64,000 bases of DNA from Lathyrus oleraceus (lineage: Eukaryota; Streptophyta; Magnoliopsida; Fabales; Fabaceae), in assembly GCF_024323335.1 (NCBI RefSeq), contig NC_066581.1:223019039-223083038 (forward strand), given 5' to 3'. The notes under the pieces are model-generated. The model was not told the origin of the DNA and ran no database searches. It saw nothing but the letters and a program-made list of their open reading frames with translations. Position 1 is the stretch's first letter; every line of letters begins with the position of its first letter. The translations under genes and the position numbers were made by a program. Positions 36,612 through 48,500 of this stretch are shown in pieces.

Positions 36612-39541
36612 GCCTCATATGTCATGTCCAACCTCATCATGGAAGAATTTGAAGCCAGATCAAAAATTTCCAAAAATGGAAACTGGGCCTGTAATTTTAA
36701 CTGCCAAAAATGGAAACTTCTTGATCCTCAACTTACATCATGATAAAAGCTTCAAATGAATTTTTGCCCAACATGAAAGTTGAAGATCTTGTTCTCCCAT
36801 TTCCAAAAAGTCCAAGAACTCTCAATTCCCATGTGTGGTTGGCAAGTTATGATCGAATCGATTTTAGAAAATCTTGAACTTCAAAGGGCCATATCTCTCA
36901 AACCGTTTGGCCAATTTTGGTGGGGTTTTTTCCTACAAGTCACATTTGATCCCCTCTTTCCAAAAATATAAATTTCATGAGCCAAAACTTCACCAATCAA
37001 AATGGCATATTTTGACTTTTCTCATTTAAATGTAAGTTTGACCAAGAGTTGACTTTTTGATATAAACATTTTTTCAACATTTGGCCAATTGGGAAAGCTC
37101 AGAAATGTCATTTAGAATGTGTTTGCAAAGTCAAAATATGCAGCACATGTGAATCATACTTGGTTGCTTGAATTGTAAGAAAGGTACAAATTCACCATGC
37201 TTGTCCATGCTTCCACAACCATGCCTTGTACTAGCATCATTATGCAGCAGTTTTTCTGTCATGGTGAGCCTCATTATGCAGCCAAATAACCAACAAGTAC
37301 ATATGGCTTTACTAGTTTACTTGAACATTGGCAAAAGGACATGTTTACAACAAATCCAATTCATGAACCATACTTGTACCACATCACATTGCAGATTTTT
37401 TGCCCATAATTTTCTGTCAAAACCAAACAGTAACAGCATGGCTTTCCATCTCTTTTTCCTGTCATGAGTAACATATTGCAGCAAAAAAAAAACCAGAGAG
37501 ACTTCATTCATTTTCACTTGGCATTTCCCTCCACAAAATTGGAAGATCCTGTTAAGAATAGAGGCAACAGCAAACAGCATACAGGAGCATGATTTCCTGC
37601 TACTGTAAACAGAAGTAGCAGCCACATAACCAACTGCACTCACCCTTGCTTGGCATTTCTAAAATTTTCTGTCATAAACACCAAAGAACCAGCTCTGCCT
37701 TGCCACAAAGCAACATCAAAGAGCAGTTTCTTGATCATTTTTTTTCCTGTCATGGAGAAACCCTGCTAGCAGCCACAAGAGACCACAAACCAACAGAAAC
37801 CTCACTCTCTCATTTTGCATTTTGGCCAAAGCAGAATTTCTGAGAAAATCCTCCAAACACACGAGCAAGCTTCTGATCCTCCATCACTTGAGCACTCTTT
37901 GGAAGCATTTTATATCCTCAAACCACACCCTTGCAGCCTCCTTCTCATCCTGTTTCCCTCGAGCTCCAACAATGGCAAAACATGAGCTGAGCACTTTCAA
38001 GCATGGTTGAGCTAAAAGGCTTCGAGCATTCAACATTGCCAAGCATAAGGGCCATCTGTTTCAGCACAACAGCACCAAACAATCACTGATTCACATATTT
38101 CTTCAAATCCAAGTAAAATCTCGAATCCTTTATTTCTCTAAATGATGATATGTGTCTTGTAGCTCTTACCATGCTCTTTCCATTGCAACTTGAATTATGC
38201 TAAATGGTTAACTATGCTGGTCTAAATCTGAGTTTTCATTTTTGTGTGCAAATACATTTTCTGTCGATTTGTGTTGTTCATGATGATTTAATGAATTTGG
38301 ACACCATGATCTTGTTGCTTGAGGTTTAATGATGATGTTAGCATGTTTGATTTTGTTTGCTGAGCACATGAAATTTTCGAATGCATAATGATGATGAACA
38401 TATGCTGTTATGCTTAAACCCTAGAACTATGACCAGAATTCCTCATGTTGGTTGTTGGTTTGTTGTTTATAATGTGCTTGCGTGAAGAACCTTGTTACTA
38501 CCATGCTGTGTTGATCCATGCCATTCGATTCTAGACTGAATGATGAACACTGATGTTGAACTTATGCTGTTGTGCTTGAACCTATCCTGTCCAGAAATTC
38601 ACATGAGTTCATGTTTTGCTTGTTTGTGTTGAGGCTGCATAAGTACCATTGCCATATTGTGTTTTTCTTTCTGTTGGAATTTTGCTGTTGGGTGAAGAAC
38701 ATAAGTTTGACCTGCTGCTGCTACAACCAAGCGCATAAACCTCAGCCATTTTCCAGATTCTTGTTGGTTGCTGTTGTTTGTTTTTGATTGCATGAACCAT
38801 TACCACTTGCTATGCTTTTGTTCATGGTCGAATTTTGCTTGAAGATGATGTTTACCCATGCTGTTTTGCTATCTTAAGCTGTCCAGAAAATCCATATGAT
38901 TGTGTTGTATGCTGTTGACTGCTTGCTGCAAGAACATTGCCAAATGCTATGCTGTTGTATGCTGGTCGAATTTTGTGTTGATGTTTGAATGAAAATGCTG
39001 AACTTGGCTGTTAAACCCTAGGGTTTTTTTTAGAAACTCAGAACTTGGATGCTCCTTGGCCATGTTTACTGTTCCATTGGCTGAGAGCCAATAGGAACAT
39101 TTCCTTTGCCTTGCCCAAAACGCATAGCTTTGATTAGTAAACCCAGAATTACAAGTTTGCCATCGGTTGACCATGTTTGACCCCATTTGCCATGCTATCT
39201 TGTTCATGTTCATTCCATTATTTCATCAAACTTAAACAATTCATTTTTAATTCAAATTTCATCCAAAAATCATGAAACTTTTTGCATCATGTCCATGAAG
39301 ATGTCTAGTATTTTATTGTGAATTTTAATTAATTTTTCAGTGGCTGGATTTTAAATGATAATTGTTTTTCCAACATGTATGCCAAAATGATATCCCTTAC
39401 CATTTCAATTGTGAAATACTCATGTTGAATCCAATGAGCCTGAAATTTTTTGTGGTAAAACTAGACTCATTCATCTTCATTTTGGTATAAAGATTGTGCA
39501 TTTATCATTTGTGGTTTGCTAGATATGATTTTTTGAACTAG

Positions 39542-39564
39542 GGTGTGACAATTTGTGTCACACC
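39542..39564. promoter_or_regulatory. GTGTGACA palindrome (D 5' LTR)
   Basis: GGTGTGACA and TGTCACACC around ATTTG, a perfect 9-bp inverted repeat. Confidence 0.6.
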
Positions 39565-41179
39565 AATGATGTGCATCTTCTTGATTTTTATTCACATGTC
39601 TCCTGGCCTCCAAATCACTTGAAATTTTGCATGAATCATCTATCACATGTCTAGTTTGTGTATGAATTTTCCTGGAATTAATTGTTCTGTTTCCAATTTA
39701 TTTGAGAATTTTCTTCCATGCTTAGTCATTTGTTGACTTTTTGTGATACACATTGCCATATCTTTTGTGAAATTCTCAAATCTTATTGTATGACCATGAA
39801 ATTTCATATGTGATAACTAGACATCTCAAGCTTTGCATTGGTGTTAATCTCATTCATTTCTCTTCTGTTTTCAAATTGATATGATTTTTTGAAGTTGACC
39901 CATGCTTGTTGACTTTCATCATGCTTACTTGAATCTGGTTTGACTTTATGATTTTACTTGACTGCCTTCCTCTCATCCAAATGCCATGAAATTTTACATG
40001 TCTACCATGCTAGATGTTAGGATTGAGTGTGATTTATTTCATGATTTTTGAGATTGTTTGAGTTGACTTTTGGAAGAGGTCTTGCTGTTGACCTATTTGT
40101 GCTCTTTCTTGCCATGCTTTGCATTCTTTTGCATATGAAATGCCAATGATGCATGATTTGATTATGAATCCAATTGAGATTACTTCTTAAATGTTTGAAC
40201 ATGAATTGGGTTGACTTTCCTTTGCTGTTTGACTTTTTTCTTTCACCTTCGACCCTAGGCTAGTCCTAGTGGTCTTTTGAGCTTACATTTGAGCTATTGT
40301 TTCAAGTTAAGCACCAATGCCTCAAAGACCATTCATATTTGATTGAGTTGGATCATATATCACGTGCTAACCCTTGTTTTGTAGGTTGACTCATGTAACT
40401 TGAGTCTTTGTGCCTTGCACAATTGGTCCCTCTGTGGTTGACTATTGGTTCATTTCCTTTTGATTTTATCTGTTGAACTGTTTACTAATTGGTTTGCCTT
40501 TTTTAGGTACTTTAGTTGCTTAAGTTCTTTGAACTTGCTTGCTTTGCTATTTAGCATTTGCTTTGAGGTATAAACCTTTCTTCTTCATGTAGTCTGGAGT
40601 CCCGGTCTGTTATTTGACCGGGCAAACTGTCTGAAGTCCTCTTTAAGAGGCAATGCCTGTGTGTGTTTAAAATTGTCCCAAGCAGGAAAAGTCCTCATTT
40701 GAGGCAATTGGTGGAAGGTAGGGATAAGCAATCTATCCCCCACTATTCAGTGTGTCCTCTCTTTGCTCCCGTTACATGGTTGAAGCATTGAGATAAAAAC
40801 CAAGATCTAATCGAGTCAATAAAGGGGAAAGAGTTCCACCTTTCTGAACTCCCCCACTTTCTATTTGATGCTCTCTCTGATCTGAGATAGAAGCAATGAG
40901 GCACACCCCTCATATCCTTTCATCTGCTTCACCTTAGCCCCTCAATGGCAAGGTTAAGAGCACCTGTGACCCTATTCCAGTTGGCTTCAATGCCTAACCC
41001 TTTTGTATGAGCCTCCTTGTTTGGTGATAGTGTGTGCTGAATGCTTTCATTGATTGATTGTTGTTTTATATACACATGTTTGCTTGTATGCTCTATGCAT
41101 TTACCATCATTTATTGCTCATTGATGCATAATCATCTCATTTGTCTTTGTGACATTATCATTGTTGTTTACCCATTGAG

Positions 41180-41775
41180 GACAATTGTAAGACCATCCAT
41201 TGGCCATTGCTCCTATGATATGGAAGTGAGTATGAGACCATTATCTTGGCCACTCATCTTATCTTTGCTTGATGCACTTGTTTGATTGTATGTGAGGAAG
41301 CAACTGTAAGTCCCTGCAAGTTGGCATTTGCTCTCCTATGATCACATGTTGTTTTGTTTGTTTGTATGTGAGGATACAACTGTAAGTCCCTGCAAGTTGG
41401 CATTTGTTTTCCTAGGACCATACTGTGTATGTTAGAGTAAGTCCAGACAGATTGGCATCTGACATCCATGTTTTGCTTTCTCTGTTTATGTGAGGTTGCA
41501 ACTGTAAGTCCCAGCAAGTTGGCATTTGCATTCCTGTGATCATATTGTTGCTTCTGTTTGTATGAGAGGATCCATTGTAAGTCCCTGCAATGTGGCATTG
41601 GATTTTCTAGGACTATACTGTGGAGTTAACCTAAGTCCAGACAGATTGGCAGTTAACTTCCATTTCTCATCTTTGTCTTTCTTTTTGAGGAGATTAGTGT
41701 AAGACCATTGAGTGGCCTCTGATATCCCGTTTTGTTTTAGGAGATTGGTATAAGACCATTGATTGGCATCCGGTA
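41180..41775 (+). repeat. Nine TAAGNCC...TGGC modules (D 5' LTR)
   Basis: Modules begin near 41188, 41307, 41368, 41430, 41500, 41576, 41631, 41698 and 41748. The best form is GTAAGTCCCTGCAAGTTGGC followed by ATTTG. Spacing is mostly 50-70 bp. Several contain GTAAGT, the consensus splice-donor core. Coding frames through the array are not conserved. Confidence 0.7.
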
Positions 41776-42374
41776 TCATTTGTTTGCTTACATTATTATT
41801 ATTCATTGCCTATTCCAAAGGACACACTTGAATCATCTTCTATATGATTTCAAGAGGTGAACCTTCTAAGAAGTTTTACAATCCATATTCATCCATTCAT
41901 CCTCATTAGGTCCTAAACCTTTTCACACCTTTACTTCCAAACTTGACATAAGTGTTGTGCAAATATCTTCATGTTTTCTAACTAAAAACCTGGACCCCAA
42001 GTCCTTGACTTTTTTCAAACTCATTTCATAATACTTCTTTCAAATCAATCTTAATCATACTTTGACTTCACTTTCATAATCACAATCAATTAACTTCACT
42101 CATTCACTTGTTTTGGCTTTGTCCATTGTTAATCTTTTCATGCATTAGCCATAGGTTTCAATTATCATTGCGGTTGATGTAAATCTTGCCTATCCTTAGT
42201 GAGTCGACAGTAAGACTTCCGTACTAAAAACAGGGTTAACCCCTCCAGTACGTCGAAGCTATCCTCGCATGGTGGATGTTGGTTTTGGTCGAGTTTTCTC
42301 CCATTGATAATGAAAAGCCTCAGTGCTATTGTTTAAAATTGAATCCACCAACCTTTTGAAATCTTTTAGCCGAA

Positions 42375-42415
42375 CTACGGCGTTTTGATCCTTACCTTTG
42401 ATGGAAGGTACGTAG
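42375..42415 (+). promoter_or_regulatory. Conserved LTR hairpin (D 5' LTR)
   Basis: Outer stem CTACG (42375-42379) with CGTAG (42411-42415); inner stem ACCTT (42394-42398) with AAGGT (42405-42409). Confidence 0.65.
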
Positions 42416-42783
42416 GCAGCGGGTTCATCCGTTCAAACCCAATAATAAAATTCTATATTCTTTTCTCATCATCCCAATCATGTTTGCACAATGCTTATGT
42501 CATAACAAATAACAATTTAGTACAACAAGTGTGAAAAGGGCTCCCTAGGAGTACCTAGGACGTAGTGGGTGCCTAACACCTTCCCATTGCGTAATTTACC
42601 CCTTACCCAGACTCTCTGATCTTTTATTAGTTTTCTACGTGTAAAACTTCTTAGGCTTTTGTTCGCTTTTTAGCCAGTCCTTTGGATAAATAAAAATGCG
42701 GTGGCGACTCGAAAATCATTGTATGCTTTGCTTATGGTTTAATCGATAAATCATATAGCGACGAATACACCGCTACAGAAAAG

Positions 42784-42801
42784 TGGCGACTCTGCTGGGG
42801 A
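42784..42801 (+). other. Primer binding site (PBS), element D
   Basis: TGGCGACTCTGCTGGGGA, six bases after the LTR end. It begins with TGG, as a site complementary to a tRNA CCA end must. tRNA-Arg is the reported Ogre primer; not checked here. Confidence 0.85.
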
Positions 42802-43796
42802 TATATCGATCCTTGGTGGTATTGCCTACTTTTCACCCTTGTTGTGCTATATTGTTATCTGTTATTTGACATATTTTTTGTACAATTTGGGATGACTGTA
42901 TTGATTGTAATGTTTGAATTGCTTGATATACAATTGTTGTTTGCTTTGGTGATCTGTGAGATGAGTTCTATACCCGAACTCGAGTGCACTCTAGGATAGG
43001 AGAATGGCATAGTCCTGTTGACTGGTGTGGAGTATTCCTTAGCCAGTTGACTTGCGAGCCCATTCACTTGGTGGAGGTCATGTTGGATTAATAATGTCAC
43101 ACAAGTCATTTGTGGTTAGGCATTATTCTTTCAATCATGTGCCGCAGAAGCCAAGGACCGTAGTTTACCAAACCCATCTTGGCCTATTTTTAGGACCGTA
43201 GTGCGGAGGTCGTTCAGATGTCAGTTCTGATACGATTGTCACGCGATACTACACTCATGAGAGTTTCTCTTGAGAATATTCTTGGAATACGAGTATTCGT
43301 TCCTCCGATAATATTCGAAAGATGGAACGATGATTATGGGAACCTCTGATAGAACATGTCTGGCAGGTTTAAACCCTAGTACACTCCCTTTGGGTGGTTC
43401 TTAACCGAGACTCCATGATCGTGACTCTCAACAAACCCGTGATTCGTGGTTGAGTCGTTCAAACATTGTTAATATCAATGGATCCCGGATCAGGTGTAAA
43501 ACCTAAAATCCACCAAAGCGGCTGGTTGATATTAAGGATGTTCGAGCCGGTTCATGTACCGTTAATATCAATGGAACTTGGGTGTCGATAAGGTGAAAAC
43601 CTAAATCCACCAAAATGGATGATTGATATTAGGGATACATAGAGCTTTCCCACGACCTTTGTTTGGTGTGCTTTGCTTGATCCTTGAGTGTGTTTGTTGC
43701 ATTCATGCATTCACGCATTCATCCGCATTCATGTCATCACAAAAAAAAAAAAGATTTTCGAGGAACTTAAAGGGTTTATTTGCAAAATTTTCAGAC
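42802..43796 (+). other. Untranslated leader of element D
   Basis: No supported gene. It aligns with the Z leader in long blocks. It ends in two ~95-bp units, each with TTAATATCAA and its complement TTGATATTA(A) about 50 nt apart (43469-43478/43526-43535 and 43562-43571/43623-43631). An ATG at 43731 followed by a run of 12 A could extend ORF1 upstream. Confidence 0.65.
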
Positions 43797-45245
43797 ATGG
43801 AAAGACCAAAAAGGCATACAAAGAAGTACAGCTTTAAGCAACCCGATGTAAAAGAGTTAAGGAATCTGACATCGTATGTATTAGATCCCTTGGGTTTCAA
43901 AGCTCGCTATGGGAAGCTTCTGCCTCTGCTCACCACCCAGGTTGACGAAGGATTGATGAGCACTTTGGCTCAGTTCTACGATCCGTTGCATCATTGCTTC
44001 TTATTTCCGGACTTCCAGCTATTGCCAACCTTGGAGGAGTATTCTCATCTCATTGGGATTCCAATTCTGGATCAAGTGCCGTTCAGTGGCTTAGAGGATA
44101 TTCCATCTGCTCGAGAGATTGCTAGCTTGTTGCATATAGATGAAGATCTGATTAGAGCTAACCTGACTACCAAAGGCGGAATTCAGGGTTTTCCTTCCGA
44201 GTTCCTCATTGCCCAAGCTACCTTTTATGGGAAGGCCATGAGTGAGGATGCCTTTGAGGCTCTCTTTGTATTACTCATCTATGGATTGGTGCTATTTCCC
44301 AACTTCGACAAGTTCGTGGACATGAACGCCATTAGGATCTTCTCGGTTCTTAATCCAGTTCCGACTTTGTTGGGTGATACATATGTCTCCTTGCACCTGA
44401 GGAATATGAAGAATGGAGGAGTCATTGTCTGCTGTTTACCCCTGCTGTACAAGTGGTTTATTTCGCACTTGCCGCAGACAGTTGCTTTCAAGGAGAACAA
44501 GGGATGTCTACGGTGGTCTCAGAGACTCATGTCTCTCACCAATGATGATATCACTTGGTATGATCGCGTGTACGATACCGTCCAGATCATCGACTATTGT
44601 GGTGAATTCCCTAATGTGCCCCTTCTTGGTACATGTGGTGGGATCAACTACAATCCTATACTTGCACGTCGCCAGCTTGGGTTCCCCCTAAAGGATAAAC
44701 CTAATAGCATTCTGTTAGAAGGTGTGTTCTTTCAGGAGGGTAAAGATCCCCAAGGCCTGAAAGCCAGATTTGTCCGTGCATGGCGCAGTGTTCACAAGAA
44801 GAGTAGGAATGAGTTGGGCCCAAAGAACTGCATTGCTTTGGAGCCATACACCTCTTGGGTCAGACAGAGGGCTGCTACCTACTTGATGCCGTATGATTAT
44901 CCAAGACCTACACCGTTGGATGTGGCTGGGCCTTCAACCCTCCCTACCCAACGTGTAGAGGAGTTGAGAGAAGAAGACCTTTCGCGTGCTTGGATCCGTG
45001 AGAGAGAGGAATTGCTGCAGCAGCTCAAGGAGAAGGACGCTATGATTGAATTCCTCGAGCACCGAGTGATCGATGATCCGAACGACGCTTGGACTTCTCT
45101 GCTTCCTCAGTCTTCCAAATTCTGGAAGAGGAGGTATGATCGACTTGCAAAGGAGAAAGCTGACATGGAAGCGGCCTATGAGAGAGAGATCAAGAAGTTG
45201 TGCACTTCTCGTCTTCCAGCATCCCGAGCTTTTAGGGATCCATAG
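43797..45245 (+). CDS. ORF1 (extra Ogre ORF, DUF7745-like) of element D
   Basis: This Ogre-type protein of about 482 residues lies before gag and its function is unknown. I chose the ATG at 43797 because similarity with the Z copy in the same frame starts there; an in-frame ATG at 43731 would add 22 residues. The first ~370 residues are a globular region with LTSYVLDPLGF, FPDFQLLPTLEEYSHLIG, GGIQGFPSEFLIAQ and the terminal WVRQRAATYLMPYDYPRP, resembling the plant DUF7745 / mobile-domain-like family (from memory). The last ~100 residues are charged and likely coiled coil (ELREEDLSRAWIREREELL; LAKEKADMEAAYEREIKKL), suggesting self-association. The frame is intact. It is 292 bp upstream of gag-pro. 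Confidence 0.88.
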   Translation: MERPKRHTKKYSFKQPDVKELRNLTSYVLDPLGFKARYGKLLPLLTTQVDEGLMSTLAQFYDPLHHCFLFPDFQLLPTLEEYSHLIGIPILDQVPFSGLEDIPSAREIASLLHIDEDLIRANLTTKGGIQGFPSEFLIAQATFYGKAMSEDAFEALFVLLIYGLVLFPNFDKFVDMNAIRIFSVLNPVPTLLGDTYVSLHLRNMKNGGVIVCCLPLLYKWFISHLPQTVAFKENKGCLRWSQRLMSLTNDDITWYDRVYDTVQIIDYCGEFPNVPLLGTCGGINYNPILARRQLGFPLKDKPNSILLEGVFFQEGKDPQGLKARFVRAWRSVHKKSRNELGPKNCIALEPYTSWVRQRAATYLMPYDYPRPTPLDVAGPSTLPTQRVEELREEDLSRAWIREREELLQQLKEKDAMIEFLEHRVIDDPNDAWTSLLPQSSKFWKRRYDRLAKEKADMEAAYEREIKKLCTSRLPASRAFRDP

Positions 45246-45537
45246 GATGTCATTTACCTTTTCTCTTTGTAATTTAAAATGCTGTACTTTTTGTCTTGAT
45301 GTATTGAATGAAATATTTTCCATAAGGAATCAAAAATGCTTAAATTAATCAAAATATTGCAAATAATACCCTAAGGGTTCCTTGAAAACAAAGCATTTGC
45401 ACAAGCATTTCATGCATCATTCTTGCATAAACAGGTACCCTTTGTTTCTGGTCTTCTTGTCCTAACCTCTGTTCTTCATTTATTTTGAAGACAAGCTGAC
45501 TCACCGGTATTATACAAGGGTCAACTCTGCCAGAATC
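45246..45537 (+). other. Spacer between ORF1 and gag-pro
   Basis: An AT-rich 292-bp gap without a supported gene. How gag-pro is translated after ORF1 (reinitiation, separate RNA or splicing) cannot be read from the sequence. Confidence 0.5.
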
Positions 45538-48500
45538 ATGGAGCAGTTGGAACAAGAGAACAGAGAATTGAAGGAAGAGGTCGCCAGACTTGGCGCTTTG
45601 ATGGAGCAACTCCTTGCCGCTCAGAATCAACCTGCTCCGACGCCTGCAACTCCTGCTCAGAGGACAGTCATTTCAGAGGTAGCTACTTCTACAGTGCCAG
45701 TCAGCACCCACGCGCCCAATGCCATGCCGCCCGGGTTTCCTTGGGGCATGCCCCCAGGTTTTATGCCAGATATTCCTGCGCCAACCTTCGCTCAAATGCC
45801 GGCGTCTAGCTCGGTCCCTATCGCCGCTCCTCCTGTCGTGCATACCATGCCAAGGGTAGACGACATCATCTATCACTCCGAGCCATCTGAGGGCGCAGAC
45901 GTTCATGAAAAGATGGATGCCATGAACGATCAATTCCTTGAGCTGAGAAAGGAATTGAGGACTCTTCGAGGCAAAGACCTATTCGGCAAGTCTGCAGCCG
46001 AACTCTGCCTAGTTCCCGGTGTCAAGATACCGATCAAATTCAAGGTCCCGGACTTTGAAAAATACAAAGGGAACACCTGTCCGCTTGCTCACCTGGTCAT
46101 GTACGCCAGGAAGATGTCAACACAGACTGATAATGATCAACTCCTGATTCATTATTTCCAAGACAGTCTATCTGGTGCCGCGCTCAGATGGTACATGAGC
46201 TTGGACAGCGCCAACATCAGATCTTTCAATGACCTTGGCGAAGCTTTCGTCAAGCAATATAAGTACAACGTCGATATGGCGCCTGACCGAGATCAACTCA
46301 GGTCCATGTCCCAAAAGGACAAGGAATCGTTCAAGGAGTACGCCCAGAGATGGCGAGAGCTGGCAGCTCAAATCACTCCACCGCTGGAAGAGAAGGAAAT
46401 GACCAAGATCTTTCTGAAGACTCTTGGCTCATTTTATTATGAGCGGATGGTAGCAAGCGCTCCCTCTGATTTCACCGAGATGGTGAACATGGGGATGCGT
46501 CTCGAAGAAGGTGTCCGTGAAGGACGGTTGGCTAAGGATGATAGCTCTTCCTCTAAACGATATGGGGCATTTAAGAGGAAAGAAGGTGAAGCACATGCCG
46601 TTCAATCTCAGCCCAAACACAGAAGACCCTCTGTTCAGAGGAATCCTGCACGACATGTCAGTCATCAGCACCAGGTGGCTCACGTAGCACCTGTTTTCAA
46701 GGACAATACTCCTCAACATCAACAGTATCAGCATCAGCAACAATATCAACAACCGCAGTACCAACAACAACAATCTCGTCCACAGCAACAGGCTTATCAG
46801 CCTCGTGGGAGTACGAGTAATCAGGCAAACATGGGTTACGAAAGGAAGAAGATCAGTTTTGATCCGATTCCTATGTCGTACGCAGAGTTATATCCCTCTC
46901 TAATAGAGCGAAAATTGGTTACTCCAAGAGATCCTCCGGCCATTCCGATCAACCCTCAGTGGTGGTATAAGCCTGACCTACACTGTGTCTATCATTCTGG
47001 TGCTCCGGGCCATGATATTGAGAATTGCTTCCAGCTGAAGACTAAGGTGCAAGACCTTATGAGAAGTGGAATCCTGAGTTTTGAGGACTCAAGCCCGAAC
47101 GTCACCAAGAACCCATTGCCTGCGCATAGGAAATCTGTCAACATGATTCAAGAATGTCTTGGGAGGTACAAGGTCAAGTATGTCAGCCACATCAGGCAGT
47201 CGTTGGTTGATTTACATAAGATGCTGTGTCAGTACAGTTATTTGGAGCATAACCACGACAAGTGCCGCGTTTGTTCGGTTAATCGCCTGGGTTGCGATCA
47301 AGTACGCAGAGAACTTCAGAAGTTGTTGAATGAAGGTACCATTGAGATTCTGCAGAATCGCAATGTTGATGAAGTCGAACCTGAAGTGAACGTCATCTCA
47401 CCGGTGTTCAAGTTACCTGAGCCAGTTGTTATCCGCTATAATATCAACAAGCCGAAGGCTTCCCCTTCCTTGGTCATTAAACCAGCTGGCCCTGTGCCCT
47501 ATTCATCTGACAAAGCTGTACCCTTCAGATACAATCCTGTTGCTGTCCAGGATGGGGTCGAAGTGCCTTTGCCTTCAACTTCCGTAACCAATATTGCTGA
47601 TGTCAGTGGGTTGACCCGGAGTGGTCGTGTGTTTTCCGCACCTGCTAAAGCCCCTGCTGCTTCCGATACTGTTGAGCGTCCGGTTGGGACCGCTGTGAGC
47701 ATTCAGAATCCGGCACCTGATGTTGCCAAACCCTCCTCATCCGTACGAAAGACTCCTGTTTCTTCAGTCGGTCCAAGTGGCATTGTTGATGAAGAATCTG
47801 ATGAGATGCTGAGGCTCATCAAAAAAAGCGAGTACAACATTGTAGACCAGCTTCTACACACGCCCTCCAAGATTTCTATTCTTTCTCTACTGCTGAATTC
47901 AGAACCCCATAGGGAATCTCTGCAGAAGGTCTTGGACCTGGCATATGTTGATCACGACGTCACCCTGGAACAATTTGATAGTATTGTTGCAAACATTACC
48001 GCTTGCAACACTTTGAGCTTTTGTGACGCTGATCTCCCCGAGGAGGGAAGAGACCACAACATGGCTTTGCACATCTCTATGAATTGCAAATCTGATGCAA
48101 TGTCCAATGTGTTGGTGGACACTGGATCTTCTCTTAATGTATTGCCAAAATCCACACTCTCTCGACTATCATATCAAGGTCCTCCTATGAGGCAGAGTGG
48201 GATTGTTGTGAAGGCGTTTGATGGGTCGCGCAAGACCGTGATTGGGGAAGTTGATCTCCCTATCAAGATAGGACCAAGTGATTTCCAAGTCACTTTCCAA
48301 GTAATGGATATCCACCCATCTTACAGCTGTCTCTTAGGCAGACCATGGATTCACGAGGCTGGCGCCGTGACATCCACCCTACACCAGAAGCTGAAGTTTG
48401 TCAAAAACAAGAAATTGGTTGTAGTAGGGGGAGAAAAGGCTCTCCTGGTTAGCCATCTGTCTTCTTTCTCGTACATTGACGCAGAGGATGAAGTTGGAAC

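Larger units (their letters stand above)
36094..42777 (+). mobile_element. 5' LTR of element D
   Basis: The 6684-bp LTR runs TGTAAGACCCC...CCGCTACA. It carries a TATA box only 0.5 kb from its start, a GTGTGACA palindrome (39542-39564), an array of nine TAAGNCC...TGGC modules (41180-41775) and one conserved hairpin (42375-42415). No ORF above about 115 codons exists, and none is conserved in other elements. Counterpart LTR: 56900-63584. Confidence 0.95.

Noticed and set aside
36780..38010. Short ORFs repeated exactly at 57585-58815
   Set aside because: The repetition reflects the two LTRs of one element, not a gene family; none shows a domain or a coding pattern.
41180..41775. CRISPR-like array
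   Set aside because: Repeats are degenerate, spacing irregular, no cas genes, and the context is a plant LTR.
41254..41806. Two overlapping minus-strand ORFs of 114 and 88 codons, also at 62060-62612
   Set aside because: They run through the LTR module array and appear twice only because the LTR is duplicated. Composition and repeats explain the openness.
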